Part shown: positions 8,984-18,235 of the stretch, in pieces
How the letters are laid out: each line of letters begins with the position of its first letter
Numbering within the stretch: the first letter of the stretch is position 1
Assembly: GCA_965207595.1 (NCBI GenBank)
Contig: CBDBMW010000011.1
Span: 372,001-436,000, forward strand
Source of the DNA: JAGWAJ01 sp026707615
GTDB lineage: Bacteria > Acidobacteriota > Vicinamibacteria > Vicinamibacterales > UBA8438
Length of the DNA: 64,000 bases
Reading direction: 5' to 3'
The notes under the pieces: model-generated
The model's input: only the letters and a program-made list of their open reading frames with translations
What the model was told of the DNA's origin: nothing
Database searches by the model: none
Made by a program: the position numbers and the translations under genes

Positions 8984-9038
8984 GGGAGTCTGCGCGGGGG
9001 CGGGCTCCTCCATGGCGCATTCTTCGGCGCAGACTCCC
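8984..9038. terminator. hairpin between convergent genes, dispersed-repeat pair
   Basis: GGGAGTCTGCGC (8984-8995) and GCGCAGACTCCC (9027-9038) are perfect inverted copies of the dispersed repeat core, with a 31-base loop. They sit in the 108-bp gap between two convergent genes, where a bidirectional terminator is expected. No strong U-tract follows, so termination is inferred. Confidence 0.55.
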
Positions 9039-9081
9039 TGGACAGCCGCCGGTCGCTCGCCCCGCCGGCCCGCTGCGCACG

Positions 9082-10740
9082 TCAGTCCTGGGGACGCTCG
9101 AACTGCGGGTACTCGACGCCGAGCTGCTCCATGTAGCTGTCGTAGCGCGACGGGTCGTAGTGCAGCTCCCGGAGCTGCGCGCGGTAGCGCTCCATGATGT
9201 CCCGGTTCAGCCAGATGGCCGGCTCGTCCTCGGGGCGCAGGAACGTCTCGTACTGCCGGTCGCGGGTCTGGACGTTCTCGTAGTAGTCGTGCGCGGCCTC
9301 GACCAGCCCCGGCCGCAGCAGGAAGTCGAGGAGCGTGAGGGCCTGCACCTTGGCGCCGGCGGCCGCGCCCTTGTAGGCGATGGGGGTGGCCATCGCGATC
9401 CCCTTGTTCCAGTTGTGCCACGCGCCGCCGCCGATGTTCGAGGCGAAGCGCAGGGTCGCCGTCGGCACCACCCACGAGACGTCGCCGATGTCGTCGGAGC
9501 CGCCGCCGCGCCGCTGGCTGTCCGGGACGCGCTCGGCCCCGATGAGCCGCGGGGCGACGGTCGTCACCAGGCCGCGTTCCTCCACGCCGACGAGCCGCTG
9601 GACGGCGCGGGCCAACTGCTGGTCTTCCTCCGACCAGTCCGGCATCCCGACGCGCCGGATGTTGGAGAACATCGTCTCGGCCACCACCCGGTTCATGTGC
9701 TGCGGCCACGCCGCTCCGAGCACGCGCGAGCTGACCGTGGTGCCGGTCATCAGGGCTGCGCCTTCGGCGATGGCATCACCGATGCGCCACATGCGCATGA
9801 TGTTCTCGTAGTCGGTCTCGCGGAAGAAGTACCAGACGCTCGCCGTCGGCGGCACCACGTTGGGCTGGTCGCCGCCGTCGGTGATGACGTAGTGCGAGCG
9901 CTGCTGGATCCGCAGGTGCTCGCGGCGGAAGTTCCAGCCGATGTTCATGAGCTCGACGGCGTCCAGCGCGCTCCGGCCGCTCCACGGGTCCACGGCTCCG
10001 TGGGCCGACTCGCCCTCGAAGAGGTACTCGACCGACACCATGCCGTTGCCGCGGGCGTCTCCCCACGTCGTCGTCATGTCGCTGCTGATGTGGCTGTAGA
10101 GCACGATGTCGACATCGTCGAAGATGCCGGCCCGGACGTAGTGCGCCTTCCCGCCGAGCTGCTCCTCGGCAATCCCCGGCCAGATCATCAGGGTGCCGGG
10201 AATGCCGTCCCGCTCCATGATCGCCTTCACCGCGAGGGCCCCGGCGATGTTCACCGCCTGGCCCGAGTTGTGGCCTTCGCCGTGCCCCGGCGCGCCTTCG
10301 ACGAGGGGTTCCCGCCAGGCCACGCCCGGCTTCTGCGACGACTGCGGGATGCCGTCGACGTCGCTCCCGAGCGCGATCACGGGGCGCCCCGAACCCCAGC
10401 GGGCGATCCAGCCGCTCGGGATGCCGGCCACGCCGAGCTCGATCTCGAAGCCCTCTGCGGCGAGGAGCTCCGTGATGTAGCGCTGGGTCTCGAACTCCTG
10501 GAACCCGAGCTCCGAGAAGCTGTACAGGCTGTCGATCATGCGCTGGATCAGGACGCTGCGGTCGTCGACGCCGGCGATCGCTTCTTCCTTCAGGCGCTCG
10601 ATCCGCGCGTCGGCCGTCGCCGCGGTCCCGCGCGACGCGGCGGGGGCGTCCTGCTGCGGCGCTGCCGCGGCTGTGACGACCGGTGCGGCTGCGAGGAGAG
10701 CTGCCGCCGCAAGAGCCAAGCTCAACTGTGTCGTGCGCAC
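9082..10740 (-). CDS. M20-family amidohydrolase (AbgB-like)
   Basis: A 552-residue exported peptidase-fold protein related to p-aminobenzoyl-glutamate hydrolase subunit B and other M20 aminoacylases. A GTG start at 10740 is preferred because AGAGGAGG lies 6 bases upstream and the protein then opens with a clean signal peptide (RTTQLSLALAAAALLAAAPVVTAAAA). The zinc-site pattern is visible as ALGSDVDGIP, GHGEGHNSGQAV, PGIAEEQLGGKAHYV and, near the C-terminus, GGGAWHNWNKGIAMATP. The DDIGDVSWVVPTATLRFA block is typical of the AbgB subgroup. It likely removes acyl groups from amino-acid conjugates in the periplasm. It is convergent with the D-aminoacylase gene. Confidence 0.92.
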   Translation of the reverse strand: MRTTQLSLALAAAALLAAAPVVTAAAAPQQDAPAASRGTAATADARIERLKEEAIAGVDDRSVLIQRMIDSLYSFSELGFQEFETQRYITELLAAEGFEIELGVAGIPSGWIARWGSGRPVIALGSDVDGIPQSSQKPGVAWREPLVEGAPGHGEGHNSGQAVNIAGALAVKAIMERDGIPGTLMIWPGIAEEQLGGKAHYVRAGIFDDVDIVLYSHISSDMTTTWGDARGNGMVSVEYLFEGESAHGAVDPWSGRSALDAVELMNIGWNFRREHLRIQQRSHYVITDGGDQPNVVPPTASVWYFFRETDYENIMRMWRIGDAIAEGAALMTGTTVSSRVLGAAWPQHMNRVVAETMFSNIRRVGMPDWSEEDQQLARAVQRLVGVEERGLVTTVAPRLIGAERVPDSQRRGGGSDDIGDVSWVVPTATLRFASNIGGGAWHNWNKGIAMATPIAYKGAAAGAKVQALTLLDFLLRPGLVEAAHDYYENVQTRDRQYETFLRPEDEPAIWLNRDIMERYRAQLRELHYDPSRYDSYMEQLGVEYPQFERPQD

Positions 10741-10982
10741 GATGGGCCTCCTCTGCGGGTGCGGCGGCGCGACCACCGCCCTGGGTGCCTGCACTCTATC
10801 AGACCGACCGCCTCCATCACCGCCGGGAGGGCGAGTGCCTCCCGCCCGGCCGGAGTCGCGGTTACGATCCCCTCCGCGGGCAAGCGGCCGAGCCCTGCAC
10901 GTCCGGCGGCCCGGCCTGCGCCGCGCTTCCGGGGGGAGTGTGGCTCGATGACGGAGGCCGGCGCCGGGAGCGCCTGATTGCC

Positions 10983-12308
10983 GTGGCCGAGGAAACGCGG
11001 CTGATCCTGAGCACCTTCTCGTTCCTGCTGTGGGGCGCGCTCGTGATGTGGATGTGCGCGGGCTTCACGATGCTGGAGGCCGGCTCCGTGCGGACCAAGA
11101 ACGCCTCCGTGGTGTGCCTCAAGAACATCGGCCTCTACGCGATTGCCGGCCTCACGTTCTACTTCGTCGGCTACTCGATCATGCATGTCGGCGTCGAGCC
11201 GGCCGGCTGGTTCGGCTCGCTTCGGCTCGGCGTCGAGGCAACGTCGGCCGAATGGGCTCTTGTCCAGGGGGATGCCGCTGCCGCGGCAACCGTCGTCGGA
11301 ACCGGACACGCGTCCATGTCGCACTGGTTCTTCCAGATGGTGTTCGTCGCATCGGCGGCGTCCATCGTCTCCGGGACTCTCGCGGAGCGGGTGCGGCTCT
11401 GGGCGTTCTTCCTGTTCGTCGTCGTGCTGACCGCTTTCGTCTACCCGTTGGTCGGCGCCTGGACCTGGGGCGGAGGATGGCTGGGCGCGTGGGGCTTCCG
11501 GGACTATGCGGGGGCTACCGTCGTGCACTCGACCGGCGGCTGGGCGGCTCTCGCGGGCGTGCTCCTCATCGGCGCGCGCCGGGGCAAGTTCGGGGCGGAC
11601 GGCAGCGTCCTCGCGACGCCGCCGTCGAACGTCCCGGCGGTCACGCTCGGGGTCTTCATCATCTGGCTGGGTTTCCTCGGCTTCAACGCCGGCTCGCGGC
11701 TGTCCCTGGCCGGTGCCGCCGACGCCGTTGCCGTCACCCTGGTCGTGGTCAACACCAACCTCGCCTCGGCCGCGGGGGTGCTGGCCGCCCTCGCCCTGTC
11801 GCGGTATGCGCTCGGCCGCACCGACCTGCGCGCCGGACTGAACGGCGCCATCGCGGGTCTGGTGTCGATCGCCGCCGGCCCCGAGCTCGTCAATCACCTG
11901 TGGGCGTGTCTGATCGGGGCGGTCGGCGGCGCCGTCTGCACCTTCGGCATGCGGCTCCTGGAACGGCTTCGGATCGACGACGAGGTCGGGGCGATCCCGG
12001 CGCACCTCGGCGGCGGCGTCTGGGGCTCGCTCGCCGTCTGCATCGCCGCCGGCGGCCATCCGGGCGTGCAGGCAATCGGGATCGCCGCTGTCGCCGCCTT
12101 CGTGTTCTCAACCTCCCTCGGCGTGTGGTGGCTCATCGACAAGGCCATGGGCGCGCGCATCTCGGCGCACGTCGAGAAGCTCGGACAGGACGCCACGGAG
12201 CTCCGCATCGAGTCCTTCCCCGAGTTCATCCTCGCGCCGGATCCGGCACTGCCGGCGGATGTCGTCGCGCCTTCCCGCAGCTCCTCTTCGGCGGCGATTC
12301 GGAAGTAA
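10983..12308 (+). CDS. amt: ammonium transporter (Amt/MEP family)
   Basis: About 441 residues with eleven predicted membrane segments. Family signatures are WGALVMWMCAGFTMLEAGSVRTKN in the first helices, MSHWFFQMVFVASAASIVSGTLAERVRLW, and TVVHSTGGWAALAGVLLIGARRGKF with the conserved pore His. FLGFNAGSRLSLAG and a second His-bearing segment (IPAHLGGGVWGSLAVCIAAGG) follow. The GTG at 10983 starts just before the first helix; no better-spaced ATG exists. Amt proteins conduct ammonium for nitrogen assimilation. No glnK gene accompanies it, although that is the usual partner. It is divergent from the M20 amidohydrolase gene. Confidence 0.95.
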   Translation: MAEETRLILSTFSFLLWGALVMWMCAGFTMLEAGSVRTKNASVVCLKNIGLYAIAGLTFYFVGYSIMHVGVEPAGWFGSLRLGVEATSAEWALVQGDAAAAATVVGTGHASMSHWFFQMVFVASAASIVSGTLAERVRLWAFFLFVVVLTAFVYPLVGAWTWGGGWLGAWGFRDYAGATVVHSTGGWAALAGVLLIGARRGKFGADGSVLATPPSNVPAVTLGVFIIWLGFLGFNAGSRLSLAGAADAVAVTLVVVNTNLASAAGVLAALALSRYALGRTDLRAGLNGAIAGLVSIAAGPELVNHLWACLIGAVGGAVCTFGMRLLERLRIDDEVGAIPAHLGGGVWGSLAVCIAAGGHPGVQAIGIAAVAAFVFSTSLGVWWLIDKAMGARISAHVEKLGQDATELRIESFPEFILAPDPALPADVVAPSRSSSSAAIRK

Positions 12309-12571
12309 GAGGGGATCGCGCGCAGGAAGTTGCCGGCGCCCTACTGCGCGGCGCCTGACGCATCGTCGGGTTGCTCGCGGTGGTGGGCGGCGCGGCTGGC
12401 CCCGGCCTGGTCTCCGTGATCCTGGGGCGAGAGCACCTGGGAGGTGGTCGGGGCACGTTGATCGACGGTCGCGGCATGACCCTGCTGCCCGGCCTCATCG
12501 GCGAGCCGGGAAGCACTACGGAGGATGAGAGGTCGAGCAGCGCGACCCTGCGGCCCCAAGGGATCAGGCCA
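12309..12571 (+). other. intergenic, possible amidohydrolase relic
   Basis: The 263-bp gap contains a short readable stretch, GRGTLIDGRGMTLLPGLIGEPGSTTEDE, at about 12446-12530 on the plus strand. The piece IDGRGMTLLPGLI resembles the strand and metal-site entry of amidohydrolases (usually followed by D-x-H-x-H, which is lost here). It is at most a decayed fragment. Nothing else is recognised. Confidence 0.3.
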
Positions 12572-13519
12572 TCATCTACTCGGAGCGCGGGCAACCAGGT
12601 CCCTCGCGCGGTCGGGACCATCACCGCCGCCGGCGTACGCTCCTCGATACGCGAGGGGAACGAGGGCGGCCACCGCGAGGCCGAGGCCGTCCATCGCGCG
12701 ACGACGGTCGCGGCCGGCGTTCCGAGTCAGCGTCCCCGCCTCGAACGGGCGCCCGACCCGGACGACGATGTCCGACGGCCGCAGCCGTTCGGAGCCGATC
12801 GGGAACAGCGCTTCGGTCCCGGCGATGCCCATCGGCAGCACCCAGGCAGAGGACTCCTCGAAGTAGCGTGCCGCCCCGGGCAGCATCCGCTGCATCCGCC
12901 CCGTGCGGGTTCGCGTCCCCTCGCCGAAGACGAGGAGCGCCGCCCCTTCCCGCAGCCTGTCGCGCGCGGCGTCGATGGACCGGCGGGCGGCGCGCGCCAC
13001 CTCCCGAGGCGTCATGACGGCATCCTCGGTCGACAGGCCGCTGTTCTGCGGGGTCTTGACGGTCGCGAAGCAGAGGCTGGAGAATCGGCGCCGCAGGCTG
13101 GAGTAGACCTTGGGACCTGCGATCACGGTCAGGCGATCCGCGAGCGCGGCTTCACCGGACCGGCGGATGAGGACCTCGAGCAGGTTGGCGTCGGCGTACG
13201 AGAGGTGGTTCGCGACGATGACGACGGCCCTGCCGGCCACGCTCCGCAGGTGCTCGCGGCCGACCAGCTTCGAGCCTGGCCCGAGCACGCGCGGCGCGAG
13301 CAGTTCGTGGATACGGCTCGCCAGGGGGTCCTTGGGGTAGTAGCTCCAGTCCGAGCCGACGAGCGCGAGGCTTTCGTTGAGGGCCTCGAGCGCGTCCGGC
13401 CCGGCCTCGTCGACGCAGCGGGTCAGCGTCCGGCGAATGCCGCGGACCGTTGCGGGCTCGAACTCCGGCAGGGCTGCAAGGACGGCGTCGATGAGCAGAT
13501 CGCGACTGACGATGGGCAT
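12572..13519 (-). CDS. 1-acyl-sn-glycerol-3-phosphate acyltransferase-like (PlsC family)
   Basis: A 315-residue acyltransferase. The PlsC signature is VANHLSYADANLLEVLI (NHxxxxD-type catalytic box, residues about 112-128), followed by GPKVYSSLRRRFSSLCF. FGEGTRTRTGRMQRMLPGAARY stands in for the usual PEGTRS box, and VLPMGIAGTEALFP follows. The ATG at 13519 has GGAG five bases upstream; the open frame continues 68 codons upstream but that part is low-complexity. The family transfers acyl chains to lysophospholipid at the inner membrane. There is no signal peptide. The helical N-terminal 95 residues are an extension not seen in minimal PlsC proteins. Confidence 0.88.
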   Translation of the reverse strand: MPIVSRDLLIDAVLAALPEFEPATVRGIRRTLTRCVDEAGPDALEALNESLALVGSDWSYYPKDPLASRIHELLAPRVLGPGSKLVGREHLRSVAGRAVVIVANHLSYADANLLEVLIRRSGEAALADRLTVIAGPKVYSSLRRRFSSLCFATVKTPQNSGLSTEDAVMTPREVARAARRSIDAARDRLREGAALLVFGEGTRTRTGRMQRMLPGAARYFEESSAWVLPMGIAGTEALFPIGSERLRPSDIVVRVGRPFEAGTLTRNAGRDRRRAMDGLGLAVAALVPLAYRGAYAGGGDGPDRARDLVARAPSR

Positions 13520-14037
13520 GGCTCCGAGCCCGCGCGACGGGATCGACCGAGGTGCAAGTGGCCGATCGTCAGGGCGTGAACATACCACGGTCCGCAGTCG
13601 TCGAAGGAACGCCGGTCCAGGAACCGAGGCCGTCTCGCTCTGGGACACGGACACATAGAGCTCCCCCGTGGACCCGGTCGCCGCCAGATCCTGGTACTCG
13701 ACGCCGGCGACGACCCCGACCACCGTTCAGGGTTCGTCGTCTCGGCCGAACAGCAGGCGCTGGCCAACCGCGGGGCCCGCCCCGGGGCGCTGCCGACGAA
13801 CCCTATTGTTGTCTGGACAGACAGACCTGACCCGTGAGCGCCGTGCCCGAATACTTGCGGACCGGGAGCACTGCGCGCCCGCTCCTCCCACCGGTAGCGC
13901 GGACGCCGGCCCGAACGACACGTGGTACGATGTCGCAACATGCCTCCGCGTTAGACACCCCACTGGCCCTTGCGAGGCATTCCGGCGTGCGGTCCGGCTG
14001 CGAGTGAGAATCCCGAAGGGCGAACGAGCGACTAACT
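13520..14037. other. intergenic region, divergent promoters
   Basis: A 518-bp gap between the divergent acyltransferase and deacetylase genes. Short open frames exist on both strands but none has a ribosome site, recognisable motif or plausible composition. A possible -10 (TACGAT) lies at about 13925. I see no repeat or RNA structure that stands out. Confidence 0.5.
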
Positions 14038-14781
14038 ATGAGACGGATGACAAGATGGCTTGGAGTGCTCGCTGCCTTGCTTGCCGGCCTGTTCGTGCTC
14101 GTGGGCATTGACCGCGCCTTCGTCCGATCGAATTCCGTGCAGCTCTTCGGAGAGATCGTCTCGCGGGTGGAAACCACTAAGCCGCTCGTGGCATTGACGT
14201 TCGATGATGGTCCGAGGCTGGATGACCTGGACGAGATCCTCGAAGTGCTGGCCTGCCGGCGGGTGCGCGCGACGTTCTTCGTGACCGGCTCGAGGCTGGC
14301 CGCGCAGCCGACGACCGGCCACCGGTTAGTGTCAGCCGGTCACGAGCTGGGCAATCATAGCTGGTCCCACGAGCGGATGGTCCTCAAGTCGGCGCGCTTC
14401 GTCCGGCGCGAGGTGGAGGAAACCGACGCCCTGATTCGATCCGCGGGTCATCGTGGCGAGATCTACTTCCGGCCACCGTACGGCCACAAGTTCGTGATGC
14501 TGCCTTGGTATCTGTGGAGAACTGGCCGAACCACCGTGACGTGGGACATCGAGCCCGAGTCCCATCCTGAGGTAGCGTCGAGCGCTTCGTCGATCGTGGC
14601 CCACGTCGGGGAACGAGTCCGGCCGGGGTCGATCGTCCTGCTCCACCCCTGGTCCCGCGCGAGACGGACCTCACGCAGCGCCGTTCCTGATCTTATCGAC
14701 GAAGTCGAGAAGCGGGGTTTCCGCTTCGTGACGCTCAGCGAGTTGCTTGGGGTGAAGAGCTCAATCGGGTTGGGCGACTGA
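14038..14781 (+). CDS. polysaccharide deacetylase (NodB/CE4 family)
   Basis: A 247-residue protein with an N-terminal membrane anchor (RWLGVLAALLAGLFVLVGID) and the NodB motifs: LTFDDGPRLDD (catalytic and metal Asp) at about residue 55, GNHSWSHERM (H-x3-H zinc ligands), YFRPPYGHK, and a C-terminal IVLLHPW block with the catalytic His. CE4 enzymes remove N-acetyl groups from peptidoglycan or other amino-polysaccharides. Length is close to the catalytic-domain minimum. It is the last chromosomal-looking gene before the mobile region. Codon use is slightly less GC-extreme than its left-hand neighbours. Confidence 0.93.
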   Translation: MRRMTRWLGVLAALLAGLFVLVGIDRAFVRSNSVQLFGEIVSRVETTKPLVALTFDDGPRLDDLDEILEVLACRRVRATFFVTGSRLAAQPTTGHRLVSAGHELGNHSWSHERMVLKSARFVRREVEETDALIRSAGHRGEIYFRPPYGHKFVMLPWYLWRTGRTTVTWDIEPESHPEVASSASSIVAHVGERVRPGSIVLLHPWSRARRTSRSAVPDLIDEVEKRGFRFVTLSELLGVKSSIGLGD

Positions 14782-15161
14782 GTACTGACGATATGGGCAC
14801 CACGCTGGCCCGCGACCATCGTCGGGCGGTGGGCGCGATCTTCAAGTCCCTGCAGGACGCTCGGGGTTGGTACTCGCGACCGACGGTCCGGTGTCGATTG
14901 CGTCTACCAGGGGCTTTCATTGGCGTTCGAATCTGCGCAAGTAGTTCAGAATAGTAGACTTGCTGACTCGACGCCACCTGTTGTTCCCCCCGCTACTTAC
15001 CACCTTCCGTGCGGGAATCCAGCGGACCAAGTGAACTGTCCGCGAACCGCGCCGCACATAGGTCCGCTCGCCCGCCCGCTCCCGTTCAGCGGCAGTCGTG
15101 CTCCGGCCTCGTGCTCCCGTGTTGATCCGCCGCTCCACCAAGGAAGTCCGTATTCGCTCGG
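14782..15161. other. intergenic with diverged direct repeat (left copy)
   Basis: No gene is convincing in this 380-bp stretch. Bases about 14935-15040 resemble 19345-19445 in the same orientation. Shared blocks include TAGACTTGCT, GTTCCCCC, TTACCACCTTCCG versus TTACCACTTTCCG, and GGAA followed by CGGAcC. On the minus strand both could be the tail of a coding sequence (KSTILNYLRRF versus KSIFCRYLRVS). The pair brackets the defence-gene segment. Confidence 0.45.
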
Positions 15162-17537
15162 CTACTTCCGCCAGTGCTTCTGTTGGTAGTCGAGTAGTGC
15201 CGGTCCCGCGAGTTCTTCGGTCGCGTTGTTGAGTCGCGCGAAAAAGACCTCCCTCGATTCGCCCTTCCGCGTCGCGAATACCGGTTCCGTACCTGGACGG
15301 ACATCAATGCGAGCAATCGTCTGGCGGTCCATGGTGCAAAAGCGAACGGGTACATCCGTGGCGGCGATCGGCCCAAGTGCGTTCTTGACCGTTGCCGTCA
15401 GCCAGAGCTCCCAGCCGTCGCGGTCTTTCCCCTTGACGTGCGGGTAGTCAGACTCGATGCCGACCGGATGGCCGCGATCGTCGACCCCGACCAGCAGTGT
15501 TCCGCCGTGCGTGTTCATGAAGGCGGCAATCGTCTTGACTATCGCCCACGTGATTGCATCGTCCCTCGCAGCCGTGTGGAGGTTGTGCCGAGCCGTTGAC
15601 TTGAACTCGACGACCGCCGATTCTCCGGCCTCGATCAGCGACCGCACGTCTCGTTCGATGGACGCGTCCTGCTCGACGAACGGACTCTCGTCGCGATCGG
15701 GTCGACGGTTCGCCGGCTTGCCCATGGCGCTCTCAGCATGTCGCAGAAGGCTCTCGAACCGCTGGTTGAAGAATTGCGCGAAGTCGTCGCGGCGCAGCGC
15801 CGCCGGATCGACGTCGTGGGAACGCAGAAAGCCGTCCAGCACGTGCGCCTCGATGCCGTCACCCGCCTCGATCCGCGAAAGGTAGACACTGGGCGCGTTG
15901 CCGCCAATGCGGCGGTTCGTGTGGGCGTCGAGGGCCGTCTTGTTCACGATACAGTCGGCGATCCACGGATCTACGGGTTTGTCCGTGTCGGTAAGTCGAT
16001 TCCCTTGCGGTGTGTGGCGAGCGCACCACGCCCGTGGGAACACGTGGTGGACGTCGATGGCATGTTCCAGGTATGCGTGGACGTCGATCGGCTGACCGGT
16101 CATAAAGTCCCGGCCGCCCTGCTTCATCTGGAGCGCGTACAATCCCTTGTAGGCAGCACTGTTCCGCGTGCGTAGCGTGAGCAGCCGCTCGGCCTGGAAC
16201 TGCGCCGCCTGCACCGTACGCGGAGAGCCTCCGTCGTCCGCGTCGTCGATCCACGCGATGCAGTCCTCAAGGTCGATCGCGAACCGGGTTTCCGTAGCGC
16301 CACCGTACATCTCGCCGAGGACACCGCACCAGAACCACTGCCCGAGCCGTTGCAGGGACGCGTACGTCTCCGCCCGGTCTCCCGCCCACCCGAAGATAGC
16401 CCCGAGCGGCACCAGCTGCGTCGCGTAAGGCAGATCTCGGTAGCGGAAGACGCGGTGGTTGTGGAGGAACGGTACGGCGCGCAGCAGCCCATCTACGCCG
16501 CGATCCGCCCATCGCCGGTAGTCGTCGAGCGCCAAGCGCAACACCTCGCGCCGCTTGCAGGACACCGCGGGCGCCCGGTCGTCTTCCGGGTGCGCCTGCA
16601 GGTGCGATTGCCGCCGGTCGAAGGTGGCCAGCAGTGTGACGATCTGTAGGAACGTGGTAGCGTCGACCTTCGCCAACAGTTCGTGCTGGGCGAGTCGCTC
16701 GTGCCGTTCGTTCCAGTCCTTGCGCAACTCGAAGTCACCCGCGGCGTACGTCGCCGTCAGCAGCTCGAACACCGTCAGCGTGACGCCGCCGGTGTTTACC
16801 TTCTCGAATACCTGGCAGACCGCCTCCTTTGGCGTCGACTTGGCAAGATCGATCGTCGGCACGTGGTACTGCTCGAATGACTTGATGATTCCGTCGTGAA
16901 ACCTCTTCCATCTGTCGACTCGTTCCGGTTGCCCCGGTTGCCCGCCCGGTCCCGATTGCAGATACGCCATCTGCCAGTCCATCGTGGCGCCGCTGTCGAG
17001 CACGATGTCCAGCGGGAACATCTCTTCCGCGATCTCCCGGTCGCGGGTGCTCAAATCCAGGTCGATCGCTCGACCGAAGTCGCTCCGCACGATGCGATCC
17101 GCGGGAACAGCGACGATACCGTCTTCCTGCCGGTCAGCCGACTCGTCGATGCAGGCTCCGATGCTTGCGTAGTAGTGACGAAGCAGCTCGTTGCCGCGGC
17201 TGTCTCGCGTGCGGACCGGTTCGCGGGATTTCAGCGCCTGGAACAGCGACGTCAGTCGCTGCTGGCCATCGAGCAGGAGCATCTCGGGCGCGGGCGTGGC
17301 GGTCCGCGTCACGCCTTCGAGCAGTCGCGCCTTGAAGTTGACATCGGGATTGCCGGCGACCAACGTCATGACCGCGCCGATCGGGTACGACAGCGAGATC
17401 GACACCAGCAGGCTCCGGATGTGCTCGTCGTCCCACACCCAGCCGCGCTGGAAGTCCGGCAGTTGCAGTTCGCCGCGCTCGGCCCGACCGAGCAGTTCCG
17501 CCAGCGGCAACTCGTCGCTACTAAACTTCTTCTCCAT
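15162..17537 (-). CDS. DUF262-HNH-AlbA_2 fusion, GmrSD-like defence nuclease
   Basis: A 791-residue protein. The DUF262 domain (residues about 5-260) shows QLPDFQRGWVWD, the nucleotide-site motif DGQQRLTSLF (90-99) and VFEKVNTGG (243-251). A middle helical region leads to a DUF1524-type HNH nuclease, DVHHVFPRAW (495-504) with NKTALDAHTNRRIGGNAPS (532-550). The C-terminal 160 residues are an AlbA_2/Schlafen-type domain: VVEFKSTARHNLHTAARD, AFMNTHGGTLLVGVDDRGHPVGIESDY. GmrSD-type proteins use NTP to drive cleavage of modified phage DNA (known for the family). The AlbA_2 fusion is less usual. The ATG at 17537 was chosen because the fold begins there. It is a single gene, flanked by palindromes and mobile relics. 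Confidence 0.9.
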   Translation of the reverse strand: MEKKFSSDELPLAELLGRAERGELQLPDFQRGWVWDDEHIRSLLVSISLSYPIGAVMTLVAGNPDVNFKARLLEGVTRTATPAPEMLLLDGQQRLTSLFQALKSREPVRTRDSRGNELLRHYYASIGACIDESADRQEDGIVAVPADRIVRSDFGRAIDLDLSTRDREIAEEMFPLDIVLDSGATMDWQMAYLQSGPGGQPGQPERVDRWKRFHDGIIKSFEQYHVPTIDLAKSTPKEAVCQVFEKVNTGGVTLTVFELLTATYAAGDFELRKDWNERHERLAQHELLAKVDATTFLQIVTLLATFDRRQSHLQAHPEDDRAPAVSCKRREVLRLALDDYRRWADRGVDGLLRAVPFLHNHRVFRYRDLPYATQLVPLGAIFGWAGDRAETYASLQRLGQWFWCGVLGEMYGGATETRFAIDLEDCIAWIDDADDGGSPRTVQAAQFQAERLLTLRTRNSAAYKGLYALQMKQGGRDFMTGQPIDVHAYLEHAIDVHHVFPRAWCARHTPQGNRLTDTDKPVDPWIADCIVNKTALDAHTNRRIGGNAPSVYLSRIEAGDGIEAHVLDGFLRSHDVDPAALRRDDFAQFFNQRFESLLRHAESAMGKPANRRPDRDESPFVEQDASIERDVRSLIEAGESAVVEFKSTARHNLHTAARDDAITWAIVKTIAAFMNTHGGTLLVGVDDRGHPVGIESDYPHVKGKDRDGWELWLTATVKNALGPIAATDVPVRFCTMDRQTIARIDVRPGTEPVFATRKGESREVFFARLNNATEELAGPALLDYQQKHWRK

Positions 17538-18116
17538 CGACCGTCCCAATCCGCGAGCTTCGTCAGACCGTCGGCGACTCCGAGGCACATCGCCGGATGC
17601 CCCGGCCCCAGGTAGGCGGTCTGGTAGCGTACGGCACGGGTGCGTGACATGCAAGACGGGTCAGTTGCGAGTGTGCGACCGCGTGAGTGTAGTGCCCCTC
17701 CGCCCTCCGTGCTGTTGGTCGGGCGGCCGTGGTCACCGTCGGCAGAGTCGGCGTGTGCTCGTCGGCATCTACGCTCCCCGCTGCGCTCCGCGCCCGCCGC
17801 GGGCTGCGGCCTTGACAGCCGGCTCCGCGCACGGCTGGTCAGCAACGACCTGCGGAGAGCCGGGCCAGGGAGCGGCACAGGGGGGCGTGTGACCCGAACC
17901 CTTGCCCCGTTCGCCCGCCGTCTCCGTCTACCCGGCCGCCCTCACCACCGGGCGGCCGGGTAGGGAAAATCGGGCGCTATGCAGAGCTCCGCATAGCGCG
18001 ATTTCTCCAGCCGACCGGCTGGGCTGGCAGAGGGGCGGGGCTACCGTGTCACCCTCCTGTGCCCCCGCCAGGGCTGTCTTCCGGAGGTCGTCAGCGGGGA
18101 CGATGGGTTGCCGCGA
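17538..18116. other. non-coding leader region with hairpin cluster
   Basis: A 579-bp stretch upstream of the DUF262 gene. Open frames are short and arginine- or alanine-rich with no recognisable motif. The notable content is three consecutive hairpins at 17928-18022, listed separately. It could hold the defence-gene promoter or part of a mobile-element end. Confidence 0.5.
17928..18022. repeat. three consecutive hairpins
   Basis: Hairpin 1: CTACCCGGCCGCCC (17928-17941) pairs perfectly with 17950-17963, 8-base loop. Hairpin 2: AAATCGGGCGCTATGC (17967-17982) pairs with 17991-18004, one bulge and an 8-base AGAGCTCC loop. Hairpin 3: CCAGCC (18007-18012) pairs with GGCTGG (18017-18022), 4-base loop. 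They follow each other with 2-3 base gaps. Possible terminators, structured RNA or an element end. Confidence 0.8.
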
Positions 18117-18235
18117 GCTAGGAGTCTGCGCCGTGGAACGCTTTTGGGCAAGATCGCCCACTATATGTTGCGTGCATCGATAATCCCAAGCGCATCATGT
18201 TGGGGCGAAGATATCCTGCGGCGCAGACTCCTAGC
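18117..18235. mobile_element. 119-bp MITE-like element with 17-bp perfect terminal inverted repeats
   Basis: GCTAGGAGTCTGCGCCG (18117-18133) is the exact reverse complement of 18219-18235, separated by 85 bp. The arms contain the dispersed GGAGTCTGCGCCG core. The interior is less GC-rich than its surroundings and encodes nothing. The right arm supplies the TAG stop of the truncated neighbouring pseudogene. No target duplication is obvious. Size and structure fit a miniature inverted-repeat element or a pair of REP units. Confidence 0.65.

Noticed and set aside
12371..13579. 402-codon plus-strand open frame opposite the acyltransferase
   Set aside because: Most of it is the antisense of a clear PlsC-family gene; only the first 50 codons have any amidohydrolase-like look.
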